Below are positions 11,243-20,329 of a stretch of DNA of 21,659 nt, piece after piece. This stretch comes from Aculops lycopersici (lineage: Eukaryota; Arthropoda; Arachnida; Trombidiformes; Eriophyidae), in contig WNKI01000002.1 of assembly GCA_015350385.1 (NCBI GenBank), positions 8,578,016 through 8,599,674 of the forward strand. The letters are read 5' to 3'. How positions within the stretch are numbered: position 1 is the stretch's first letter; each line of letters begins with the position of its first letter. Below the pieces are notes generated by a model. That model was not told where the DNA came from, did no database searches, and saw only the letters and a program-made list of their open reading frames with translations. A program made the position numbers and the translations under genes.

Positions 11243-11263
11243 GAAGAAGAAGAAGAAGAAGAA
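11243..11263 (+). repeat. (GAA)n microsatellite
   Basis: About seven GAA units on the plus strand, about 140 bp upstream of the Ig-domain frame. Confidence 0.85.
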
Positions 11264-11319
11264 TAATAGGAAGATGAGGAGGAAGAAGAGAGTGATCATG
11301 TAAGCCATGTAGTTATGTG

Positions 11320-11372
11320 AAGAAGAAGAAGAAGAAGAAGAGGTGCGAAACAACAATAATAATAACAATAAT
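11320..11372 (+). repeat. (AAG)n followed by (AAT/AAC)n microsatellites
   Basis: AAG units (11320-11341) and AAT/AAC units (11351-11372) sit just upstream of the Ig-domain frame. They occupy the place where a splice-acceptor pyrimidine tract would be expected, and none is present. Confidence 0.85.
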
Positions 11373-11399
11373 GAATAAATATTGATTGATTGATTCAAG

Positions 11400-12713
11400 A
11401 TGAACTATTCAACAATAGAAATCAAAGAGACTCAAACGGCTGTCTTTCCCTGTTCTGTAGACAAGGATTATGATTTGTTTCGTTTTGTTTGGATGGACCA
11501 TCACGATGAGGACATCTTTAAAAATTCAGACAAATTAGCTGATCCAAATTTGCACAATAGATTCAAGTTTATTGGAAACATAAGTGATTACAACTTTACC
11601 ATCGAGCTCAATGACGCTCGAATATCCGACACAGGTCGTTACAAGTGCGTAATTTACCCCAATCGCGTCGAGACAGACACATATCAAATTGGAACAAATT
11701 TAACCGTCCTTCCATATCCAGAAATAACAACCGCAACATCCAATACAAATGCACAACCAGAACAACAACGACAACATCAATCACACTTCCATTCGCCCGC
11801 CGCCTCGTCCTCGTTAGAGTTTAATAATAACAATTCATTAGACCAAGCTGATTTATTATCATCAACATCAAGTTCAAATTCAAATTCAAAACAAAGCTTA
11901 CCGCAATCGAGAGACACCAAGACTTCTCCATTGTACCCCTCAGCCTCAACTGCCTACACCTCAAGCTCAAGATTTATCTCGAGCAGCAATGATAACTCGC
12001 TAACATCGTTACGGAGCAATCACCATCATTCGAGTGGGAGCTCAATCTACACCTTGGGCTCCTACGGCACACTATTCGGTTGGCCCTGGTTAATGCTGGC
12101 CCTAGCTTTCATATTAATGCTCGCAAATGTCTACCTAATCTATCAACTTGTCCAGCGTCATTTAAGACCCTCAAAGGAGGACCAGCTATCTAGCGACTCC
12201 TCGCCAGCGGCGAGCACAACTAGTTCAAATTCAAACTCAAACTCGTCGGCATCTAGCGCGAATTCTGATCAAACAGGTGTGATATTATCGGGGAGCAATA
12301 ACGGCGGCGCCGACTCGTCAGGTCACTCGACTTCAAGCGGAAGTTTGCACAATAATAGTTTGCATAACAATAGTTTGCACAACAACCACAACAACAACTC
12401 AACTAAACAATCTCCATTGAATCTGACCTATGTCTCGCCGCCGACTTGTGTCACCTCAATTGCCTCAACCATTAATGAGCTCAATTGCAGCAACGCCAAT
12501 GTCATTGGCGTCGGCGGTTGGCCAGGAAGCAATCTGGGAATAGATGAACTGGACACCACAACCACTCACTTAGACTCCTCGCCTGGCTCCTACCATTGGA
12601 CCACCACAACCACTCACCAGGACATCCTGGCTGCGCTTCCCATCGATCAAACGGCTCGAGGTTTTTGCGATTCCTGTGATATTTTTGTAAATTTCTATGA
12701 ATCTATGGTTTAA
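11400..12713 (+). CDS. Single-pass membrane protein with one Ig V-type domain
   Basis: The frame has 437 codons. Residues 1-104 form an Ig V-type domain: first Cys at 18, core Trp at 31 (FVWMD), and the DxGxYxC motif at 77-83 with the partner Cys at 83. N-glycosylation sequons lie at 2, 60, 65 and 100. Residues 105-222 are a Ser/Thr/Asn/Gln-rich stalk. A hydrophobic helix at about 225-250 is followed by RHLRPSK, fitting a type I orientation. The tail (252-437) is Ser/Asn-rich, with SLHNN three times at 315-329 and TTTTH-type runs near 386 and 401. The overall plan (leader, one V domain, one helix, short tail) recalls myelin P0 or sodium-channel beta subunits, but I cannot assign an orthologue. 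No signal peptide is present and an in-frame TGA lies at 11391-11393. So either the ATG at 11400 is internal to an exon whose leader lies upstream, or the frame is incomplete. The last ~20 residues could be intron readthrough, though AATAAA follows soon after. A surface adhesion or receptor role is inferred from architecture only. Confidence 0.85.
   Translation: MNYSTIEIKETQTAVFPCSVDKDYDLFRFVWMDHHDEDIFKNSDKLADPNLHNRFKFIGNISDYNFTIELNDARISDTGRYKCVIYPNRVETDTYQIGTNLTVLPYPEITTATSNTNAQPEQQRQHQSHFHSPAASSSLEFNNNNSLDQADLLSSTSSSNSNSKQSLPQSRDTKTSPLYPSASTAYTSSSRFISSSNDNSLTSLRSNHHHSSGSSIYTLGSYGTLFGWPWLMLALAFILMLANVYLIYQLVQRHLRPSKEDQLSSDSSPAASTTSSNSNSNSSASSANSDQTGVILSGSNNGGADSSGHSTSSGSLHNNSLHNNSLHNNHNNNSTKQSPLNLTYVSPPTCVTSIASTINELNCSNANVIGVGGWPGSNLGIDELDTTTTHLDSSPGSYHWTTTTTHQDILAALPIDQTARGFCDSCDIFVNFYESMV
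12342..12386 (+). repeat. 15-bp tandem repeat x3 inside the coding region
   Basis: Three 15-bp units encode SLHNN three times (residues 315-329), with silent differences between units. This in-frame minisatellite lies in the cytoplasmic tail. Confidence 0.9.
12555..12616 (+). repeat. 15-bp direct repeat inside the coding region
   Basis: accacaaccactcac occurs at 12555-12569 and again at 12602-12616, encoding the two Thr-rich TTTTH-type runs in the tail. Confidence 0.75.
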
Positions 12714-12845
12714 AGAGATCGACAGACAGAAGAGGATAGAAGGAAGAGCAAAAGCTAGAGCAAAAAGTTTGGTCTGGTTGTGCAATATGATGACCACAGA
12801 GCAGTGGAAAACACGGGTGAGTTTGGAGTTGGGGGAGCAAAAAAC

Positions 12846-12851
12846 AATAAA
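12846..12851 (+). promoter_or_regulatory. AATAAA poly(A) signal candidate
   Basis: A canonical AATAAA lies 133 bp after the TAA at 12711-12713, on the coding strand of the Ig-domain gene. Confidence 0.5.
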
Positions 12852-12990
12852 GTTTAGAGAAGATTGAAGAGGAAGAGAAGATGTTTGGTTTGGAGCCAAT
12901 TGAGTTGAGTTGAGTTCAGTTCAGCCGAGCCTTTCGCCAATCGTCGCTTCGTCTGCAATTGCGTAACCTGATCTCCCCTCAAACAATAAT

Positions 12991-12996
12991 AATAAA
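12991..12996 (+). promoter_or_regulatory. AATAAA poly(A) signal candidate (distal)
   Basis: A second AATAAA, within an AAT-rich run, lies 278 bp after the stop codon. It may be an alternative 3' end. Confidence 0.45.
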
Positions 12997-13722
12997 ACAA
13001 TTTTTCACCGCAAAACAGACTCGGTTATTTGGAAACTTTAAGGCCGGCAACCAATTACCTCTTGCCTTCTCTCGACTGGATCTCGGTGGCAATTAACTTT
13101 GTATGTGTTGGCCGCTTTGTTACGATCAATTTGGTCGCTTGGTGGTCGGCCACCAATGGAGCCACCACTGGTTTGCGGAAAGAGCAATACAAATGATACT
13201 TCTTTCACTCATCGAATTGGTCATTTGATCAATGGTAAGTTGGTTCGGCTTCATGATTGACTGACTCAAACTGAATTGATGCCGCTACAATGCGAGTGGC
13301 GAAGGCAGTAGCGACCGCCGCCGGAAGTCGGCGTGCCGCAGCGTTGTTGTGTTCTGTACAATGTAGTGAGTACGACGAGGAGGAGAATGGAAAAGAAACG
13401 ATATGGATCTCGAGTATCCATTTTTGTCTCCCTCGCTTGAGAGCGAGACGAAAATCCTTTGCTCGCCTGCCTGTTGGTCGGTCTGTCTGTCTAGCTTTGC
13501 GAGTCCATTTGGTCAGCTCGCAAGTCAGTTGGACTCAATGAGTCATGCGACGAGCAATCGCTCGGTGGTCGCTCATTGATTGATTGGCGGCTTGCGCAAT
13601 CAGTCGCCGACTTTTGCTGCTCACTTGACGACTAACCGACCGCTTGTCTGGTTGGCTGAGATTTAGCCAGATGGGCGGCAATCAATTTTGCTCGCTGTGT
13701 TTCCAGAATCTTGGAGCGAGAG

Positions 13723-13738
13723 GAGAGAGAGAGAGAGA
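13723..13738 (+). repeat. (GA)8 microsatellite
   Basis: Short uninterrupted GA tract in a purine-rich patch. Confidence 0.8.
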
Positions 13739-14474
13739 GGAAGGGGAAGGGGACACCAGATCAGAGTCTCGTTTCGAATTTCCCCTCTTCCACGAGGTTC
13801 AAGTGGATCAATTCAATTAGTTGCTAGCTGACCAATAGCAGGCGCTCGCCCTTGCCTCTCTTCCAGTCGAACCCACAGGACGATCGATTAAATCGTTGCT
13901 ATAGCTACTCTGCTGGCTGGCTGGCGTTTCTGTGTAGCGGCAGCCTAAAATCAGAGCAAACCAAACGGTAATCTATTCAGTTCACATCGGCGACTTTGCC
14001 AGCCGACCATTCCACTTGAGGCGAAACGAGGTTGCGAAGATGACGAACATATTGACAATTTGACCATTCGATTGGCGGGCTGGCTGGCTACCGAGGAGCT
14101 GAGTTAGCAGTATCAAAAAGAGCAGCAGGCACTTTAACGCTTGTGTTCACTGGGGCGCAAGAAGTTTGCTTCAATGGCTCGGCTAGCTGGCCGATTGCTG
14201 CGATTATCACTCGCTCTTACTTGCACACCACAAGCCCCACCGCCACCAAGGAGCTGGCCGGCGAAATAAAGTGGCCCAAATGGCGGCGTGCCAAGCTAGC
14301 TAACTGAATTGCAGGCCAGTTGGCCAACCAAAGAGCTCAGCGAGTGTCCAGTTGACCTTCCTACCGATACTTTGGCATGATTTGGTTTGGTTTAGTGGAT
14401 ATAGAAAGAGATTTGAGCTCTTTTTTCATGAAAAACTCAAGAGTTGCAAAATCTGCCCGTGATTTGATCTCGAG

Positions 14475-14499
14475 TCGGTGGTTGTCCGGCAACCACCGA
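14475..14499. repeat. Perfect 10-bp hairpin with 5-nt loop
   Basis: The arms tcggtggttg (14475-14484) and caaccaccga (14490-14499) are exact reverse complements around tccgg. The right arm is followed by further accaccga-like and ccgacc-like copies out to about 14522. Confidence 0.8.
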
Positions 14500-16521
14500 G
14501 TGCCGACCGCCGACCACCGACGACTTGTAAGGCACAACGGCAAGCAGACGGTCAGATCCGACGCGTCGCTCTGCAACAAGCGTAAATTCATACTCGATCA
14601 TGATGACGCATCCGAGCGGCCGCCTCGACCACCTGATAGCTTTTGATAACTTGATAGTTCCCTTGAGCGTCTCGAGCGACGTGACCACATTTGCGCCTAT
14701 CGATCAGATTCGCTCTGTTAGCTCGCTCGCCAATTCGGCTCCCTCTATCTCCGGGTCGCACAATTGTTGCAACTCGAAATGTTGATGCAATTTACCAAGC
14801 GAAGTCTTGCGGCTCGAGAGTTTGCGCCGCTTGTCGCGCCGATTCATCGCCGTCGCTAGTAGTGGTGGTGTTATCGTTGAATCCAACTAAAGAGTGCCGC
14901 AATCTCAAGCGACCGGATGGGGCGCAAATTTTTCACAACCCTTCAGCTGGCTGACAAGCAAGCGGAAGTGGACACAACACTCGCTTAGAGCTCACTGGTG
15001 CAGGACTTTGCGTCGCGTCGCATTGCGATTTTTAGCTTAATGTCGGAGGTGAGATTTTAGACTGAAGCTTCAATTGCGTTAGTTGTAAGCGAAGCTCCAA
15101 AAGGCACAGCATATTTAGCCAATGCAAATACAAATACAAGGACGATGATGGTTGCAGTTTGGGGAGAGAGAAAAAAAACATGTAAATAACATAATTCAAT
15201 CTTATCTCTCGCCAAATTCGTTCGGGTCACTTGCTCTGGAGCTTGACTAGCGTTGGCTCAGCCAAGCTAAACTCAATGCAACCCAACTAGCTTGCCAGCT
15301 CAAGAGCAAGCTAAACGATGTGCGAGTGTTTGTCTTTCATTCTCAGCTCGAGACTCGCCCTTTAAAGTTGTCATTTGGTTTAGAGAGAAAGAGAGTGAGA
15401 GAAAGACACGCGGACTAAATGACACCAACAACAAACTCGGCGACTATGGTGTTGTGTTAGCGTTAGTGTCTATGTCTATGTTTGTGTTGGTCTTGGTCTT
15501 GGTCGTAGTGCTGAGCGAGAGATCAACCGAGCAACCACCGACAAGCGACGAGCGACCACCGACTCAAATCTCGGAGGGTGAGAAACCGCAACGACTAACA
15601 TTATGACTGAGAGTGTGGCGAGTTGAGATTCGGAGTTTATGTAGTCTCTCGTCTCGTCGCTTAGATACTTTGTCCTTATCAAAAGCTCGCAGAAAGCTTC
15701 ACTCGCTCGCTTGCTGGACAATCCGATGGGCTGCATTTGGGGACTGCTTCTTAAAACTAAACTAGGGACAGAGCTATTATGCAGAAAAGAGAAGCGTTTT
15801 GCGGGAAAAATGAGATCAGCTGATTGTTTGCTGGCTGCTGCTGCTCTTTTGCTTTGAGTCTTTTGCCTTGTTTCTCCTATTGCTATTTCTGCTGCTGCTA
15901 CCCACACAAACGCTGGCCACTGCTTATTTGTTTGACACCCAAGAGGATGCGACGAATTCAGTGGTGACGCGAGAGATGACAAAGTTGCAATGGAGCAGCC
16001 GCAGTGCGCGGTCCTCCGCTCACCTGCGCCTGTGTAATTAGTATGCAAATTGAACCACTTGTTTCCCAGAGGCATAAGCAGCGTGCATTGAGTCCCACAC
16101 ACACAAGACGAGATTACCTGCGCTCTTCTCGTGGGCGAACTGGCAGCGGCCGCTGTCGCCGCCGCCTCTGCTAGCCACTTGAGTCTCGGCGCCAGCTCGC
16201 CACTTGGTCACATTCGCGGGACAGCAACAAAAAGAGCAGCAGCATCAGCAAGTTGACCACAAAACTAATGAATCTCTCTCTCTCGCTCCCTTTTCCTCTC
16301 TTGGGCGCACGAGAAAAACGAGAAAATCTTTTCCTCCCTCGAGTTTCTTTCTTCCTCTCGCTAGTCTCTTGCCTCATCATCAGATACAAAACTTCAGGGC
16401 CAACAACGAGAACCAAATGAAAGGCCACGAGAACAAGAGTTGAACCATAAGTTTTGTCACTGATTCCCTGTCTCTTGATGCTCGGCTGCAGCCGGCCAGT
16501 CGACTTTGGTTCTAATTCTAT

Positions 16522-16525
<4 letters not shown>

Positions 16526-16553
<28 letters not shown>
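16526..16553 (+). repeat. (TC)14 microsatellite
   Basis: Uninterrupted CT dinucleotide tract. Confidence 0.95.
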
Positions 16554-16556
<3 letters not shown>

Positions 16557-17909
16557 TTCGTTGACTCAGAGGCGACAGCTTGCAGTGTTACATAACCTCC
16601 TCCTTGGGGCATCTCTCTGCTTCCGGTTTGCACGCTAAATGGCAGCATCCAGTTGGCTGCTAACAACAACGAGATTGAAGATAGAAAAACGCGATGCACT
16701 TAGAGAGAAAATTCGGTGGTTGCCGCAAATGAACGAGCGCATGATGCAACGAGCAGCAGCACTAGCTGCTACGATGATGCAAATGAAGTTTGAGGTCATG
16801 GGAAATTTCCCACCGCACAAACAAACGAGTTGCCTAGTCTCTTAGTCGTTGTCTCGGTACTTTCATGTCCCCAAATCAAGTTGGAGCATTTGGCCTCCGC
16901 CGAGAGACTCGCTCGCCCGCTCGCCACAGAAAAGGACAACGGCTCCAGGTGAGGCTCATTAGTGTCCAGTCGTTTCTTGTCGTTGTCGACATTCGGTATA
17001 AGGAGATTGCACGAAGACCGATCAGCGTGATATGATGAGAACACTTGCAGAAAAACTTGTCACCGCGAGTTTCGTGCAGCTTTGTGGCAATGACACGAGC
17101 AACGAGACTAACAGCAACAACCTGTGAACTCGACAGCCAAAAGCCATCTACCGAGCGCATCTCTTTCTTTCTCGCAACTCACTGTTGGTAGGGCGAGGAA
17201 CGCGGTTAGGCATTCCAACCGGAAGTGGTGGCAGCTTTGGTGCAATATTATGACCCCAAAGTTTGGATGAGAGTTGAGTAGTGCCTTATGATGACTTGGC
17301 AACGAGAGCACTCGAGCTTGGCGTCGGAGGGTGCGAAAATGACTTGTTAAAGGCCAAAACTTGGAGACGCCAATGGGAACAACACCACCAACATTAACAG
17401 CAACAATAACGACGTCGGCAATATCATCTTGCTCGTGATCATGATTGATAGCGTCTCGGGCCAAATTGGGTCCGGTTTCTGGTGTTTTGAGTTGCTTGGT
17501 TGTCCATTGTTCAGCAGTGGCACTCGATGGGATCCACCGAGCTCGATTCCACTTCTTCCACACTGTCTTTTGGCGCCTAGCTCGACACAGCGATCTTGTC
17601 TTATCGTTGTCTTATGGCCGAGTTTAGTGAACTAGTAACAAGTATTATTTTTTCTTCCTCTCTCCCTCCCACCTCTTCACCCCAGTAAGCTAAGGTTAGC
17701 AAATCAGCCAACAAGACAGAAGTTCCATTATTTCTCCCTCACCGAGGCGAACGCCTGACGAGTGCGAGCAGCTTGCCGAGCAGGTAGCTAGCTTGGCAAC
17801 AAGCTTGTCAGCCTCCTGTCTCTCGCGCTGGCAAACCAGTCGACGTGCAAAGAATCAGGAGTCGCGCCAACGTTGACCTGACAAGATCATTATTTCCTGT
17901 TTGTCGGTA

Positions 17910-17942
17910 GTGAGCACCAGCTAGAGTGTAGCTAGTGCTCAC
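17910..17942. repeat. 14-bp hairpin with one mismatch and 5-nt loop
   Basis: The arms gtgagcaccagcta (17910-17923) and tagctagtgctcac (17929-17942) pair at 13 of 14 positions around gagtg. Three more pairs, two Watson-Crick and one wobble, are possible beyond one mismatch. Confidence 0.82.
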
Positions 17943-18411
17943 CACTCCTCTACTTGCCGCTCGTTTTTGATCGCTGTACCTCTCGTCGTAGCCGTTGTGA
18001 TTCCCACGACGACGGCCACCACAACGACGACGACCACCACGACTGGCGCAAGATACTAGATACTTCCAAAGCAGCTTCCGTAAAAAGGAGCAGAAGCCGA
18101 TAATAACAAGAGAGCAACAATAACTCTGCCGACTGAAACCAATAGACTGTTTTTATCAACTGCTCGCGTGATCAATGGCTTCCGGTGCACACGTAACTCT
18201 CCGCCGATAGCCTTTAACTCGACACGTTGCTCTGCGCCGTTGCTCCGTTCCCTGGTGTCCCGCTGTGCCGACGTCGCACGCCCACTCTCCTGTCAATCGC
18301 TGGCGGCGCTAGGTAACGCAACCAAGTATTGCTCTCTCTCCTTCAATCTCAACTGTAGAAGAAGTGGTCCATTTGGCGCTGCATCATTGCGTACAAATCA
18401 ATGGAAGGTAG

Positions 18412-18429
18412 CGACGACGACGACGACGA
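18412..18429 (+). repeat. (CGA)6 microsatellite
   Basis: Six CGA units. Confidence 0.85.
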
Positions 18430-18728
18430 TAGCGATACTATTGGAAAATCACACGACGCGCTCGAGTTGCTCTGGTGTCGTGAGCGCAGCGGTCGCTGGA
18501 GTTATCGCACCGGAAGTCGGGCAAGGCATAAGATGAACACCAGCAGCCAACGGTGCAACTCGAGCCAACCAGCGACTAACGGCGATAATTTGCCAGCCGG
18601 CAAACAAAGCGAAATAGACGGAAATAGAGGGCGACTTTCGCTTTCACTTTTCTCTCTCCTCCTTGCAGGCAAATTTAGTGGCGCTTCCGCCGGGCGCCTG
18701 TTCGACATGACACTCGCTGCTAGATCAA

Positions 18729-18777
18729 ATTAGCGCGCCAAGTGCGCGGGCTTAGGCTGGCAATTGGATGCGCTAAT
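18729..18777. repeat. 8-bp inverted repeat, 33-nt spacer
   Basis: attagcgc (18729-18736) and gcgctaat (18770-18777) are exact reverse complements. An 8-bp match at this spacing is expected by chance, so significance is low. Confidence 0.35.
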
Positions 18778-18789
18778 ATACGAAACTTC

Positions 18790-18850
18790 TCTTCTCCGTC
18801 TCGCATCTCGTACCGTATCGCCTCATATCGTGTCGTATCGTCTCGTCTCT
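18790..18850 (+). repeat. Degenerate TCGTM/TCTCG pentamer-like repeat
   Basis: A run of short, imperfect units such as tcgca, tcgta, tatcg, tcgtg and tcgtc covers about 60 bp and resembles a decayed pentanucleotide array. Confidence 0.6.
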
Positions 18851-19110
18851 CCTAGAGTTCCCTTGCAAGAGGGAGAAGGGTGGTGGAGTTTACCCATTGC
18901 TTGGAGGCGAGCAACGAATTCCTCAATTCTCTTTCGCTGAATGCCAGTTGGCCACAACAAATTCCATTGCAAGTGTCAGTGCAAGTGGAGTTTAGCCAGC
19001 AATCCAATTTGTGCTCAACGAGAAGCTCAACCAGAAGCCAGTTGAGTTATACCCGAAGTTGCTGATGCTGCTGCGAGTCTCATCAACACTACGAGAAAGG
19101 GGGATAGTGA

Positions 19111-19131
19111 GAGGGAGAGGGAGAGGGAGAG
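19111..19131 (+). repeat. (GAGGGA)n short tandem repeat
   Basis: Three or more GAGGGA-type units on the plus strand. Confidence 0.7.
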
Positions 19132-19398
19132 ACACACATGCAGCGACGGGAAAAGGCAGAGCAGTTGAATGAAATAGATGATTCCCGAGCAGCGATCCAA
19201 TTGCTGCACCGATGACTACCGTAGGTTTGTGTGCCTATGAGTGCGTCTGATGAGAAAACAGGCTGCTCTCTATCGAGAACAAGTGGAAGTGGCGCTGATT
19301 TTGAGCTCTCCGTTTGGTGGTCATTGTTTTGTTTGGTGGTGAGTCACTCGCTCGCTTTCCTCGCGAATGAGTGCCAAGCATGGGGTCCAGAGAAACTA

Positions 19399-19443
19399 AA
19401 CTCAACTCAACGCAACGCAAAAAGGGGACGGGACGGGACGGGA
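19399..19443 (+). repeat. Pentanucleotide repeats: (CTCAA)2(CGCAA)2 then (GGGAC)n
   Basis: Short pentamer pairs are followed by about four ACGGG/GGGAC units ending near 19443. Confidence 0.7.
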
Positions 19444-20310
19444 GCAACAAGGAGAACGAGAAAACTAAGTCTTTATCTCTCAACTTCCGGCGCTCGTCGC
19501 TCTTCCGCTACAACCACAACCGCCGCTAAAGCTACCATTGCAATCGACGCTGATGCTCATACTTCTGTTCGAGCTTTTGGGTCTTCGAATCAAATCAACG
19601 CTTTGGCTTATGATTTTCCTCTGGTCACTTTTTCCAGAGGCAGCAACATTAAACTCCAGTTAGTAGCGAACGAGCAAAAGGAAGCAAATCAAATCAAAAT
19701 GCCCACTCGCTCGCTCGCTCTTTTCAACTCTTGCGCTTGTTGGCCTCTTGTTAGCTCAACACTAACGAACCAACACACGAACCAAAAGAGAGGCTCATCG
19801 CTGGCCATTGTTTTACGTAGGCTCGCCGCGATGACGATTCTCTCACTTTTCTTCCACCAAACAAAACAATCAGACTAAACCCACCGACTGACTGACTGAC
19901 TCATCGCCGTCATCGTGAACGTCGTCGTGGTCGCCGCCAAAGTCGCCTCCAACCGACAAGCCAATTGACGATTAAACTGCAACTACTTGACCGGAAGTCG
20001 GCGCCGAGAGTCCGCCCATCGGTTTGCCTGTCTCTATGTGTTTGCTCGCCCCGAGCGCAAATCAATTATGCAAAGCAAACTGGTCGACCGACCGACTGGA
20101 TGGTTTGCAGAGAAATGGTGGTGCCAACTGCAACAGGAAGTGGCGATGGCCACGTGCGAGCGAGAGTCTCGCGCGCGCCGCTCGGTTAGTTGTGCGCAAA
20201 ACGCGAGCAAGTGGCGCTAGTTATTCTTGTTGCTGGCACAAAATTGCTAATCTCAACGAGCAAAGTGGCCGAGTGTTCAACTATGATTAAGTCGCCGAGC
20301 TAGTGGTTGT

Positions 20311-20329
20311 GCTGCTGCTGCTGCTGCTG
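20311..20329 (+). repeat. (GCT)6 microsatellite
   Basis: Six GCT units plus one base. Confidence 0.9.

Larger units (their letters stand above)
12997..16525. other. Non-coding stretch, no convincing gene
   Basis: No frame shows recognisable domains. The longest, 208 codons at 15476-16102 on the minus strand, has random-looking composition. Contents include a 7-bp hairpin (ttggtgg at 13139-13145 with ccaccaa at 13150-13156), a GA tract near 13723-13738, CTGG repeats near 13912-13925, a 14-bp palindrome tttttcatgaaaaa at 14422-14435 and the hairpin at 14475-14499. Three close CCACTTG words lie between 16055 and 16206. Confidence 0.6.

Noticed and set aside
11153..11398. Minus-strand poly-Ser/poly-Leu/poly-Phe frame
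   Set aside because: It is the antisense translation of the GAA and AAT microsatellites.
15469..15603. Plus-strand segment with a leader-like MSMFVLVLVLVVV start
   Set aside because: The hydrophobic run comes from repeated gtt/ggtctt sequence, and the downstream 30 residues show no domain.
15476..16102. 208-codon minus-strand open frame
   Set aside because: Length alone is not convincing in about 47% GC DNA, and no motifs or conserved-looking segments are seen.
17910..17942. MicroRNA precursor
   Set aside because: A 5-nt loop and a stem of about 14-18 pairs are too short for a canonical Drosha/Dicer substrate.
19231..19878. 215-codon plus-strand open frame
   Set aside because: It crosses pentanucleotide repeats and shows no recognisable domain.
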